DNA of 64,000 bases from Pseudoalteromonas luteoviolacea H33-S (GTDB taxonomy: Bacteria; Pseudomonadota; Gammaproteobacteria; Enterobacterales; Alteromonadaceae), in contig NZ_AUXY01000063.1 of NCBI RefSeq assembly GCF_001625695.1, positions 1 through 64,000 of the forward strand. Direction: 5' to 3'. This document shows, piece after piece, positions 46,659 through 54,499 of this stretch (position 1 is the first letter of the stretch; every line of letters starts with the position of its first letter). The translations under genes were made by a program, and so were the position numbers. The notes below the pieces were generated by a model. That model made no database searches, was not told where the DNA came from, and worked only from the letters and a program-made list of their open reading frames with translations.

Positions 46659-47011
46659 TGTTCGCTACCTTATGATGTTTTTCCGCAGCAGATGCGGCGT
46701 GTTTAAATGCTTGTCATTGTGTGACTTTGTATGTTGTACAGTGTGGCGGATGGAGGTGATAAAGGCCAACGACTAAAAGCGATTATAGCCATCGAAAAAG
46801 TCGTTAGTACTTGCTTAAAGCTTGCCACTTTGACTAAAAAGTCAGCGCTTTGTTGATCCATCGCAAATGTGAATAGGTGTATGTATAAAGCGGTTTTTCA
46901 GCTTGATTTAGGTCAATTTTCATACCGACAGCAAGGCCATAATAAAAAGGCAAAGCGCCCTGTTTTATTTTTTAGGCCATTTCTAGGGCGCTCATGTTTA
47001 AGGAGAGCTCT
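46659..47011. promoter_or_regulatory. Intergenic region with an inverted repeat before a small membrane protein gene
   Basis: About 350 bases between divergent dps and the gene at 47012. AGCGCCCT (46954-46961) and AGGGCGCT (46985-46992) form an 8-bp GC-rich inverted repeat with a 23-base loop, just before the ribosome site (AAGGAG) of the next gene. It could be a leader hairpin that controls translation. No further gene is seen. Confidence 0.4.
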
Positions 47012-47221
47012 ATGAAAGGTAAAACAGAATCACAGCACAAAGGTGAAATTACCGTTGTTGTCATTGCGCTGGTGGCTTTTGTGGTTGGGCTAGTGGGGCA
47101 TTTAGCAGGCGCTAGTTATGCAAACTCAGACAGCTTTGGTTACTTGGCAGCACCGGTGCCATTAATTACGGGTATCATTGCCTTGGTCGCATATAAAGTC
47201 GCGCAAAAGGCAGATAAATAA
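47012..47221 (+). CDS. Small membrane protein (69 aa)
   Basis: A 69-residue protein: a hydrophilic start (MKGKTESQHKGEI), two membrane helices (VVVIALVAFVVGLVGHLAGA and a second ending IIALVAYKVA) and a basic end. AAGGAG lies about 6 bases upstream of this ATG; an in-frame ATG at 46994 has none. Not recognised. It converges with the hydrolase gene, stops 1 base apart. Confidence 0.65.
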   Translation: MKGKTESQHKGEITVVVIALVAFVVGLVGHLAGASYANSDSFGYLAAPVPLITGIIALVAYKVAQKADK

Positions 47222-47222
47222 C

Positions 47223-47828
47223 TTACTTATCGCGACTGATCACATCAATGATATAGTCCATCACGCTACGTGAATAAATTAAGGTGGTATGGCTGCGGTG
47301 AAACACTTTATGCTCGGCCATGCCCTTTAGTTTTGTCTCATCGAGCAACACTGTGCCGTCCGAGCGGCTGCCTTTTTGCAATAAGGGCATCAACCCAATC
47401 GGTAAGTCGCCCGCAATGCTATATAAACGCGCATTAAAAGGCCATGTGTTGGTCTCGCTCAGTAAATATTCCACACTGTTTTTTAATAAGCGATCAAACC
47501 CTTTATCATGCATATGTTTTGCGATGGCACTGCCTTTGTGTGGTGTGCCAAGAGTAATGACTTTTTCAACATACTGGCTCTGTGCTGAGGCATGGGTGAG
47601 ATAATCTCTGGCGACCAACCCCCCCATAGAATGGCACACAAACGCAGTTGGCTTATCAGCGATAAATGCATCTATTTGATTGAAGATAGATTGTCTGTCG
47701 GGGGCCAAGGTGTTGTAGCTTAAATTGAGGATTTCACAGCCGGTTTTTTCTAACCGAGTACAAAGCGGCTGCATCACAAACCCTGACATATATAGTCCGT
47801 GAAGGACGACAATCCGCTTTATATTCAT
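47223..47828 (-). CDS. Alpha/beta hydrolase, lipase-like
   Basis: A 201-residue cytosolic hydrolase. VVLHGLYMSGFVM forms the oxyanion-hole region, and the nucleophile elbow is CHSMGGLVARDYL, the class 2 lipase/esterase pattern. TLGTPHKGSAIAKHM is the segment usual after the elbow in these proteins, and SHTTLIYS near the end supplies a likely catalytic His. AAGGAA lies upstream of the ATG. It lies 8 bases downstream of the YaeQ gene on the same strand, so the two are probably one transcript. The substrate is unknown. Confidence 0.82.
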   Translation of the reverse strand: MNIKRIVVLHGLYMSGFVMQPLCTRLEKTGCEILNLSYNTLAPDRQSIFNQIDAFIADKPTAFVCHSMGGLVARDYLTHASAQSQYVEKVITLGTPHKGSAIAKHMHDKGFDRLLKNSVEYLLSETNTWPFNARLYSIAGDLPIGLMPLLQKGSRSDGTVLLDETKLKGMAEHKVFHRSHTTLIYSRSVMDYIIDVISRDK

Positions 47829-47836
47829 ACTATTCC

Positions 47837-48373
47837 TTATTTAAGCTGGGTTGGCACAATTTGCACACTGTGCTGTGAGTCACTGAGCCATATTTCGCCA
47901 TCTTGGATGGTCGCTGTCAAATCCATTGAACGTGCGAATAGTTCCACCATTTGTGAAGTGGCTGAATAAGGTAGGCTGTAAACACGCAAATTATCATATT
48001 GATTGGCAGCAGACTGATTCTTCTTCCACCAAATCTCTTGGGTGTTTTCACCATACGTGTACAAGACCACTTGCTGCGAACGCACAGCGGCTTTTTTCAG
48101 GCGCTTTTCATCTGGCAAACCAACATCAACCCACAGCTCAATGTCATCGGTCAGATTTTTTTGCCACGCGGCAGGCTCATCATCCACACATAGCCCCTTA
48201 GTAAAGCTCAGCTCTTCAGTGTATTGCAAGATATAAGCAAGTAGACGCACCATCAATCGCTGTTCGTTCTCTGAAGGGTGCTGCGCCAAAGTGAGTGACT
48301 TATCGGTATAGACATGCCTATCCATATCACTGATATTTAGGTGTGCTTTTAGAATTGTAGATTTTAGGGCCAT
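47837..48373 (-). CDS. yaeQ: YaeQ family protein
   Basis: A 178-residue protein of the YaeQ family, a PD-(D/E)xK nuclease-like fold of uncertain function. The start MALKSTILKAHLNISDMDRH and the segments LTLAQHPSENEQRLMVRLLAY and DDIELWVDVGLPDEKRLKKA are diagnostic. The start at 48373 is the conserved N-terminus; the frame is open to 48412. It is followed by the hydrolase gene (8-base gap). Confidence 0.9.
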   Translation of the reverse strand: MALKSTILKAHLNISDMDRHVYTDKSLTLAQHPSENEQRLMVRLLAYILQYTEELSFTKGLCVDDEPAAWQKNLTDDIELWVDVGLPDEKRLKKAAVRSQQVVLYTYGENTQEIWWKKNQSAANQYDNLRVYSLPYSATSQMVELFARSMDLTATIQDGEIWLSDSQHSVQIVPTQLK

Positions 48374-48476
48374 GTTATTATGCTGAGAGTTTTTAAAGGC
48401 CCAGTATATCAAGATTTATCTATCTGGTGCGTTTTACGTTAAAATAGTCACAGATTTTAGTTTTGGAGAGATTTTT

Positions 48477-49421
48477 ATGGCCATCCAATGGTTTCCTGGG
48501 CATATGAATAAGGCGCGCAATGAGATTAAAGAAATCATGCCGCAGATGGATGTCATTATTGAAGTACTTGATGCGCGTATTCCGTATAGCAGTGAAAACC
48601 CAATGGTCGCGCAGTTACGCGGTGACAAACCGGTCATCAAAATCTTAAACAAAGCGGACTTAGCAGATCCCGAGATGACCAAAGCTTGGATGGCGTATTT
48701 TGAGCAAGAGGATGGGGTAAAAACCTTATCATTTGGTCATGACAAGGCGGCGGAAGTTCATCGCATTAATGCGCTGTGTAAAAAGTTAGCGCCGCACAAG
48801 GTCGGTCAAGACAAGCAGTTAAAAGCCATGATCATGGGTATTCCTAATGTTGGTAAATCAACACTTATCAATATACTAGCTGGTCGTATTGTCGCTAAGA
48901 CAGGCAATGAGCCTGCGGTAACCAAGGCGCAGCAACGCATTCGCTTAGAAGACGGTATCATGCTGTATGACACGCCGGGTATGTTGTGGCCAAAGGTTGA
49001 AAATGAAAACTCGGGCTATCGTCTAGCCGCAACGGGTGCTATCCGCGATACAGCCATTAACTATGAAGAAGTGGCAAGTTATACCGCTGAATATTTGTTG
49101 AAGGCGTATCCTGAGCTACTGAAAAGTCGTTATAAAATTGATGAGTTGCCAGATTGCGATTGGACATTTATTGAAATGGCCGGGCGCAAACGAGGCTGCA
49201 TCCGCGGAGGCAATCAGGTTGATACCCATAAAATGTCAGAGATCCTCATCAACGAGCTACGCGACGCGGTGCTTGGCCATGTAACCATGGAAACACCGCA
49301 AATGCGTGAAGAGGAAGAGCAAATGGTTGCCGAAATCCGTGCAGCCGCAGAAGCGAAAAAGGCAGCCCGCGAGGAAGAAAAGCGTCAACGCCGCGCTCGC
49401 GCACGAAAGAATCGTCGCTAA
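48477..49421 (+). CDS. ylqF: YlqF/RbgA-type circularly permuted GTPase
   Basis: A 314-residue GTPase thought to act in maturation of the large ribosomal subunit. The G motifs occur in permuted order: G4 ILNKADL near 58-64, then G1 GIPNVGKST near 121-129, then G3 DTPGM. The start MAIQWFPGHMNKARNEI is the family signature. The C-terminal tail is rich in Glu, Ala, Arg and Lys and could bind rRNA. GGAG lies 7-8 bases upstream of the ATG. The gene converges with the dCache-GGDEF gene. Confidence 0.93.
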   Translation: MAIQWFPGHMNKARNEIKEIMPQMDVIIEVLDARIPYSSENPMVAQLRGDKPVIKILNKADLADPEMTKAWMAYFEQEDGVKTLSFGHDKAAEVHRINALCKKLAPHKVGQDKQLKAMIMGIPNVGKSTLINILAGRIVAKTGNEPAVTKAQQRIRLEDGIMLYDTPGMLWPKVENENSGYRLAATGAIRDTAINYEEVASYTAEYLLKAYPELLKSRYKIDELPDCDWTFIEMAGRKRGCIRGGNQVDTHKMSEILINELRDAVLGHVTMETPQMREEEEQMVAEIRAAAEAKKAAREEEKRQRRARARKNRR

Positions 49422-49425
49422 TTCA

Positions 49426-50835
49426 TTAGGCGGCTTTTGCAAGCACTGAACGATTGCGTCCAGTGCTTTTGGCGCTGTATAAAGCAGCGTCTGCGCGCTT
49501 TAACAACCCATCTTCAGATTCATCAATATGATATTGTGCAAGGCCAATACTGGCCGTGACTTTAACTTCACACTCACTGGCATTAAGCGCTTGGTGGATC
49601 TGCTCTGCCAGTTCATGGCCTTGATTGAGCTCTGTTTTGGGGAGTAAAATCACAAATTCTTCGCCACCCCAGCGACATACTGAACCGTGATTTTTGACGA
49701 CTGATTTACAAATATGTGCAACATGCTTAAGCACTTTGTCACCGACCAGGTGTCCGTGTTTGTCATTCACTTGTTTGAAGTGGTCAATGTCTAACATCAT
49801 CATCACCAGTGGCTTGAATTGGTTGCGTGCTTTTTGTAGCTCAGATTGCAGCCTAGGTTCAAATGCTTGTCGATTGTAGGTGTTTGTCAGCTTATCAAAC
49901 GTCGCCATCTTTTCGAGTCGCTTCTGGTAGTGGTTAAAGGTGAGTTGAGCGCTAAATAAGATGACGCCAGTGATCACAATACCCATCAACAAATTGATGT
50001 AGAGGCTTTCCGATAGGGAGTTATTTTGGTCAAGTGATTGCTCAACAATGAGATACCAACCAAAGTGGGCCAAATAGCGAGAGTTAATAAACAAAGTTTT
50101 ATCGTCTTGCTCTAAGCGTAATTTATAGGTTTGGTTGTCTAATAACTTCGTACCATGTTGACCAAACTTGTCGCTTAACGAGTAGTCTGCAAAGGTAGCG
50201 TCGTTATAAAACAATAAGCGGCCTTTATGATCAATAAAATAGACTTTACGGTCGTAAGTATGTTGATACTTATCGATGAGACGTTTTAGGTGATCTAGCT
50301 TGATACCAACCCCTGTGACGCCCTTTACTTGATTGTTCACCATGATTTTGTGATTGACAAAGATGGTTGCTTGGTGGTCATCTCTTGGGTCTAGATCAAC
50401 ATTGAGCGTATATAAGGCATCGTTGTCTAGGGTATCTTGGTACCAGGTATCCTGCTTGATTAACGTCGTGGTACTACCATCATAGCGATAATAGGTTTTG
50501 TCATGACTGGTGGCGAGAAAACTGGTTACCGCATCAAAATCACTGCGTGTCTGTCTGAGATATTCAAATAAGAATGCGGTGTCTTTTTCAGGCTGGGCCA
50601 ACCAAGCATGCAAAAAGGTATTGTTAGCCATTTGCGATGAAATAATAATGGGAGCTTGCAGCTGCTTTTGCAGATCGGTATGAATTAAGTGGCTAGTGAG
50701 GGGGAGTGCATCATTTTCAATGCCACGAAATAACGATTGCTTAGCAATGATCAAACTAAACCAGCTGGTAAAAATGAAGCCTGCTAGGAGCAGCACCGTT
50801 AAGATGAAGTTATAGCGGTAGCGTGTTTGAGTCAT
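49426..50835 (-). CDS. Membrane diguanylate cyclase with dCache sensor
   Basis: A 469-residue cyclic-di-GMP synthase: a membrane helix (about 10-31), a periplasmic dCache-type domain (about 35-275, with VTGVGIKLDHLKRLIDKYQ), a second helix (about 280-300) and a GGDEF domain with RWGGEEFVILLPK. The position of the inhibitory RxxD reads KNHG, so feedback inhibition by product is probably absent, unlike the other two cyclases in this window. It lies upstream of, and divergent from, nothing on the right for 1.3 kb: that space is filled by the sRNA array on the same strand, whose nearest terminator separates the two. Confidence 0.9.
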   Translation of the reverse strand: MTQTRYRYNFILTVLLLAGFIFTSWFSLIIAKQSLFRGIENDALPLTSHLIHTDLQKQLQAPIIISSQMANNTFLHAWLAQPEKDTAFLFEYLRQTRSDFDAVTSFLATSHDKTYYRYDGSTTTLIKQDTWYQDTLDNDALYTLNVDLDPRDDHQATIFVNHKIMVNNQVKGVTGVGIKLDHLKRLIDKYQHTYDRKVYFIDHKGRLLFYNDATFADYSLSDKFGQHGTKLLDNQTYKLRLEQDDKTLFINSRYLAHFGWYLIVEQSLDQNNSLSESLYINLLMGIVITGVILFSAQLTFNHYQKRLEKMATFDKLTNTYNRQAFEPRLQSELQKARNQFKPLVMMMLDIDHFKQVNDKHGHLVGDKVLKHVAHICKSVVKNHGSVCRWGGEEFVILLPKTELNQGHELAEQIHQALNASECEVKVTASIGLAQYHIDESEDGLLKRADAALYSAKSTGRNRSVLAKAA

Positions 50836-50930
50836 TGCACTGTTGTTCGAAACAAAAAGGAGTCAGAGTTTATCAAGTAGGTACATAGGTAAACTATTAC
50901 ACTTGATTACAACTGCTTTGCTAGTCGCAA

Positions 50931-50956
50931 TAAAAAAGGCCCTGTAAGGGCCTTTT
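50931..50956 (-). terminator. Terminator of sRNA unit A
   Basis: On the minus strand AAGGCCC pairs with GGGCCTT around a 5-nt loop and is followed by six T. It ends sRNA unit A and lies about 95 bases upstream of the cyclase gene start. Confidence 0.88.
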
Positions 50957-51149
50957 AGGTTCATATCTACCGTCACCGATATGAGCAATGTAGCAAGTAA
51001 AATAGTAAGTTGGTTGTTAGTGAATCGCGTTAAGGGGCGTTAATGTTCATCACTGACAACCAGAAGCTGTTTGCGTGCGCCACACGTGTTTCGGGGTCGA
51101 GAAACAAAATCTGAGTACGTCAACAAAGTGTGTTTATCCGTCTTTGTTG
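50932..51149 (-). ncRNA. Fur-controlled structured sRNA, unit A (about 218 nt)
   Basis: Predicted transcript from the promoter at 51156-51184 to the terminator at 50932. In order from the 5' end: hairpin 1 (51120-51128 with 51142-51150, 9 bp, ACGG in the loop), hairpin 2 (51087-51106, 6 bp, loop TCGACCCC), hairpin 3 (51013-51023 with 51050-51060, loop containing CGCCCC), an unpaired A/U-rich 29-nt core (50978-51006) containing ACATTGCTCA, hairpin 4 (50961-50967 with 50978-50984, loop GGTGACGGTA), then the terminator. Units B and C repeat this order with the same loops but different, still paired, stems. ACATTGCTCA also occurs in the core of enterobacterial RyhB, the Fur-repressed iron-sparing sRNA. 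Function by analogy: base-pairing repression of iron-protein mRNAs in iron scarcity. No long reading frame is present. Confidence 0.82.
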
Positions 51150-51210
51150 AGATTGATTATCAATTAGATCTGGGTGGGTGTCAATACTTATTTGAAAATA
51201 ATTCTCATTT
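51148..51210 (-). promoter_or_regulatory. Promoter and two Fur boxes of sRNA unit A
   Basis: Minus-strand -35 TTGACA (51179-51184) and -10 GATAAT (51156-51161) with a 17-bp spacer. One Fur-like site overlaps the -10 (minus-strand TGATAATCAATCTCA, 51148-51162, 12 of 14 consensus positions). A second lies just upstream of the -35 (TGAGAATTATTTTCA within 51192-51210, 12 of 14). Confidence 0.85.
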
Positions 51211-51343
51211 AGTTTTGTTGGTCAGTTTTGCAGTGATTAGCGTGCATTGACGTTGTTAATATACGAGTGCATGAAATTCGTTTATACAGATATATTTTGC
51301 AAGAATGTAACTCAAAAAATAGCGATGGTAAGTCGAGGGCAAT

Positions 51344-51372
51344 AAAAAAGCCCGCAATTGCGGGCCTTTTTT
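51344..51372 (-). terminator. Terminator of sRNA unit B
   Basis: GCCCGC (350-355) and GCGGGC (360-365) form a stem around AATT with six A on the left and six T on the right, so it can work in both directions. On the minus strand it ends sRNA unit B. Confidence 0.9.
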
Positions 51373-51561
51373 GATCATATCTACCGTCACCGATATGAGC
51401 AATGTAGCAAGTAAAATAGTAAGTGGGTTGAGTGTGCTTTATTTAAGGGGCGTTAAGATAAAGCACATGCAACCTTGCATTTTTACGTGTGCATCACGTG
51501 TTTCAGGGTCTTGAAACAATTTAGCGTACTTAACAAGTTGAGCCGTCTACTCGACTTGTTG
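51344..51561 (-). ncRNA. Fur-controlled structured sRNA, unit B (about 218 nt)
   Basis: Second copy. Hairpin 1 (51532-51542 with 51550-51560; 7 bp, a mismatch, then 3 bp; ACGG in the loop), hairpin 2 (51499-51518, loop AAGACCCT), hairpin 3 (51433-51442 with 51458-51467, a perfect 10-bp stem around a loop containing CGCCCC), the 29-nt core (51392-51420, identical to unit A), hairpin 4 (51375-51381 with 51392-51398, loop identical to A) and the terminator. The hairpin 3 stem (TGTGCTTTAT) shares no sequence with that of unit A or C, yet pairs fully. The loop AAGACCCT of hairpin 2 also occurs as AAGACCCU near the 5' end of E. coli RyhB; this second match may be chance. Confidence 0.83.
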
Positions 51562-51622
51562 AGATTGATTATCAATTGTATTTTGATCTATGTCAATACT
51601 TTTTTGAAAACAATTCTCATTT
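51560..51622 (-). promoter_or_regulatory. Promoter and two Fur boxes of sRNA unit B
   Basis: Minus-strand -35 TTGACA (51591-51596) and -10 GATAAT (51568-51573), 17-bp spacer. A Fur-like site covers the -10 (51560-51574, same sequence as in unit A). Another lies upstream of the -35 (51604-51622, containing TGAGAATTGTTTTCA). Confidence 0.85.
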
Positions 51623-51723
51623 ACACTTTTTGTGAGTTGTAAACATTAATTTGTTCAGGCTTTTTAGAAGACCATCATCTTAACTGGTGAGGTAAGTGAG
51701 CAATTGTCAGGTAGTAAAAATAG

Positions 51724-51750
51724 AAAAGCCCGCGGGTCAAGCGGGCTTTT
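51724..51750 (-). terminator. Terminator of sRNA unit C
   Basis: AAAAGCCCGC (724-733) pairs with GCGGGCTTTT (741-750) around a 7-nt loop. On the minus strand the stem ends in TTTT, followed by CTATTTTT. Confidence 0.87.
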
Positions 51751-51934
51751 GTGTTCATATCTACCGTCACTGATATGAGCAATGTAGCAAGTAAAATAGT
51801 CGGTTTTTACAAGTTGTTTTAGGGGCGTAAAACAACGCGTTATTACCTAGCGTGTAACGTTCGCTCAACGTGTTTCAGGGTCGAGAAACAAAATTAGAGT
51901 ACTTCAACAAAATAAACCGTCACTTATTTTGTTG
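51724..51934 (-). ncRNA. Fur-controlled structured sRNA, unit C (about 211 nt)
   Basis: Third copy. Hairpin 1 (51904-51915 with 51924-51935, perfect 12 bp, loop GTGACGGT), hairpin 2 (51871-51890, loop TCGACCCT), hairpin 3 (51813-51821 with 51828-51836, perfect 9 bp, loop exactly CGCCCC), the 29-nt core (51772-51800, identical to A and B), hairpin 4 (51755-51761 with 51772-51778, loop differing by one base) and the terminator. Hairpin 1 is longer and hairpin 3 tighter than in A and B, showing the same design with independent stem sequences. The spacing between promoters is 412 bases (A to B) and 373 bases (B to C). Confidence 0.83.
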
Positions 51935-51995
51935 AGATTGATTATCAATAACATCTGACTCAGTGTCAACACTTATTTGCAAATAATTCTCATTT
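51933..51995 (-). promoter_or_regulatory. Promoter and two Fur boxes of sRNA unit C
   Basis: Minus-strand -35 TTGACA (51964-51969) and -10 GATAAT (51941-51946), 17-bp spacer. A Fur-like site covers the -10 (51933-51947). Another lies upstream of the -35 (51977-51995, containing TGAGAATTATTTGCA). Confidence 0.85.
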
Positions 51996-52128
51996 AATTT
52001 TGTTGTATTCATCTCTGTAGTTGACTAAGGCCTTACTTACCTCCCACTTTTGAGTGTGCTAAGACACTTTATTTCCTGATCTTTTCGGCGTATAACAGTT
52101 ACATAAAAATAACAAAAGAGGTGGGTTA

Positions 52129-53430
52129 ATGGTCAGTACATTGGGGTTGATCGGTGCATTGGCAGCACTGATTTGGCTGACTTTAAGAGGGATGAATCTG
52201 TTTATTGCTGCGCCGATATGTGCGCTATTGGTCGCACTTAGTAGTGATATTGCAATATTTAATGGCATAAATGACGGTAACTTTGTTTCAATTTATATGT
52301 CCGGATTCAGCGGCTTTATTCAAGCTTGGTTCTTTATGTTTTTGCTGGGTTCGTTGTTTGGCAAATTTATGGAAGATACGGGCGCTGCAGATGCCATAGC
52401 GCGCTACATTACCGATAAAATCGGAATGAAGCATGCTGTATTCGCAATTGTATTTGCGTGTGCTTTACTCACTTATGGCGGGGTAAGTGTTTTTATCGTG
52501 GCGTTTTCTGTTTATCCGATGGCGCTGAGCTTATTTAAGGATGCGGATCTTCCCCGGCGTTTTATCCCTGCTGTTCTGGCTTTTGGTTCTGTGACATTTA
52601 CCATGACCTCGGCGGGCTCCCCTGAAATACAAAACTGGATCCCGATAAAATATTTAGGGACTAGCCCCTATGCTGCATGGCAAGAAAGCTTGATTGTCGC
52701 CATATTTATGGCTGCCTTGGGCTATTTTTTACTCGTTAAAATGATTAAAAAGGCCGTCGATAATGGCGAGTCTTTTGAAGCGAGAGCCGGCGACCCTGTC
52801 GAAGATAAGCGCCATTTACCCCATCCAATCACAGGCCTCTTACCCTTACTCGTGGTACTGAGTTTGTCATTTCTGCTACATGAACAGCTCCAGCAAAGTG
52901 CTTTAATTGTCGCCCTGCTCGGTGGCGTCGTGTCTATTTTTATCATTAATTTTAAGTACTTTAAAAGTTTATCTCAGGCAATTAACCTCGGTACAACTGG
53001 GGCATTAGTGGCAATCGGTAATACAGCGGCAGTGGTCGGTTTTGGTGCCGTTGCTAAAGGTACGCCTGCGTTTCAAGAAGCTGTGACCTTAATGACGTCT
53101 ATTCCAGGTAATGAGTTGCTTGGCGCGGCAATCGCGGTGAGCGTCATCGCAGCATTGACGGGATCAGCCTCTGGTGGGCAAGCAATTGCGTTACCTTTGG
53201 TCGCACCTCATTATTTAGATTTAGGGGTCGATGAAAACCAGCTGCATCGTGTTGTCGCTATTAGCTCGGGTGCACTGGACACCTTGCCTCACAATGGCTA
53301 TGTCGTGACAACGGTACGGGCGATTTGTGGTGAGAAACATCAAGATGCTTATTGGCCACTGGCAGTATTGACGGTATGCGTGCCTTTATTAGGGGTGGCT
53401 TTGATCTTGGGATTATTTATTTGGTTTTAA
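52129..53430 (+). CDS. GntP-family permease
   Basis: A 433-residue inner-membrane carrier with about twelve hydrophobic segments. FMFLLGSLFGKFMEDTGAADAIARYI, AFGSVTFTMTSAGSPEIQNW and the final SGALDTLPHNGYVVTTV resemble GntP-type transporters, whose members carry gluconate or small carboxylates such as 3-hydroxybutyrate. The exact substrate is not evident. AGAGGTGGG lies 5 bases upstream of the ATG. It starts 134 bases from the divergent Fur box of sRNA unit C, but no Fur site was seen on its own side. Confidence 0.82.
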   Translation: MVSTLGLIGALAALIWLTLRGMNLFIAAPICALLVALSSDIAIFNGINDGNFVSIYMSGFSGFIQAWFFMFLLGSLFGKFMEDTGAADAIARYITDKIGMKHAVFAIVFACALLTYGGVSVFIVAFSVYPMALSLFKDADLPRRFIPAVLAFGSVTFTMTSAGSPEIQNWIPIKYLGTSPYAAWQESLIVAIFMAALGYFLLVKMIKKAVDNGESFEARAGDPVEDKRHLPHPITGLLPLLVVLSLSFLLHEQLQQSALIVALLGGVVSIFIINFKYFKSLSQAINLGTTGALVAIGNTAAVVGFGAVAKGTPAFQEAVTLMTSIPGNELLGAAIAVSVIAALTGSASGGQAIALPLVAPHYLDLGVDENQLHRVVAISSGALDTLPHNGYVVTTVRAICGEKHQDAYWPLAVLTVCVPLLGVALILGLFIWF

Positions 53431-53547
53431 CTGAAGGTGTCAATGGGGAAGCTGCTGTCATGCAAAATTCATTGCATTGTACTAACTTTGACAGACAAAA
53501 AGGCTGTGAAGACACAGTAATTTGGGCACATAAAAGGAGAATAAAAT

Positions 53548-54336
53548 ATGCATTGTCATGAAATTGATTACGAAATCATTGGCGAATCTATGCAGATGGT
53601 TGAAGTGGAGTTGGATCCCAATGAAACGGTTATTGCAGAAGCCGGCGCGATGAACTATATGCAAGATGGCATTAGTTTTGAAGCAAAAATGGGTGACGGC
53701 TCTGATGTAGATCAAGGCTTTATGGGCAAGTTATTCAGTGCAGGTAAGCGTTTAATTAGTGGTGAGTCGTTGTTTATGACGCACTTCACCAATGAAGGTG
53801 TGGGCAAAAAACGTGTGGCATTTGCAGCGCCTTTTCCGGGTTCTATCTTGGCGTTAGATATGGCGACGTTAGGTCAATCTGTTTACTTACAAAAAGATTC
53901 ATTTTTATGTGCAGCACTGGGCACCAAAGTGGATATTGCATTTCAGCGCAAACTTGGCGCGGGCTTTTTTGGTGGAGAAGGATTCATATTAGAGCACTTA
54001 CAGGGCGATGGAATGGCATTTGCCCATGCAGGCGGCACTGTGGTTGAAAAGCAGCTTAATGGTGAAACACTGCGCGTCGATACCGGCTGTGTGGTTGGGT
54101 TCAGCGAAGGTATCGAATTTGATATTGAGCGGGTTAAAGGCCTGAAAAGTATGTTTTTTGGCGGTGAAGGGCTCTTTTTAGCGACGTTAAAAGGCCATGG
54201 TACGGTGTGGATCCAAAGCTTACCATTCTCTAGATTAGCGGATCGTGTGCTTGAACACGCACCAAAACAGGGCGGTAGCAGGCAGGGTGAAGGCTCTGTA
54301 TTAGGCAGTGTTGGCGATATCATTGATGGTGATTAA
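53548..54336 (+). CDS. AIM24/TIGR00266-family protein
   Basis: A 262-residue soluble protein built of repeated beta-strand blocks ([69 protein letters not shown]). The repeated FFGGEG block is typical of the TIGR00266/AIM24 family, which has a tubby-like fold and unknown bacterial function. Its C-terminal tail is Gly-rich. AAAGGAGAA lies 7 bases upstream of the ATG. It stands between the permease and fusA genes. Confidence 0.88.
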   Translation: MHCHEIDYEIIGESMQMVEVELDPNETVIAEAGAMNYMQDGISFEAKMGDGSDVDQGFMGKLFSAGKRLISGESLFMTHFTNEGVGKKRVAFAAPFPGSILALDMATLGQSVYLQKDSFLCAALGTKVDIAFQRKLGAGFFGGEGFILEHLQGDGMAFAHAGGTVVEKQLNGETLRVDTGCVVGFSEGIEFDIERVKGLKSMFFGGEGLFLATLKGHGTVWIQSLPFSRLADRVLEHAPKQGGSRQGEGSVLGSVGDIIDGD

Positions 54337-54499
54337 GGCTAAAAATGGCTTATTTAATGCGGTTCAACAATGCAATATCGCAGCGAATGCGTTTTAATTG
54401 CAAATTGACTGCATTTTAATCGACTTCAAGGATGATGTTCGCCTAAAGAGGTGATATACTCCCGCCGAATAATTTTTCTACTTTAAATAGAGTAAAACA

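Noticed and set aside
51344..51561. AAGACCCT loop of unit B as proof of homology to RyhB
   Set aside because: Eight bases, present in one copy only; units A and C differ, so chance cannot be excluded.
50931..51995. CRISPR array or transposon-derived repeats
   Set aside because: Units are about 400 bases apart, not short repeats with spacers, and each has its own promoter and terminator; no transposase or terminal inverted repeats are present.
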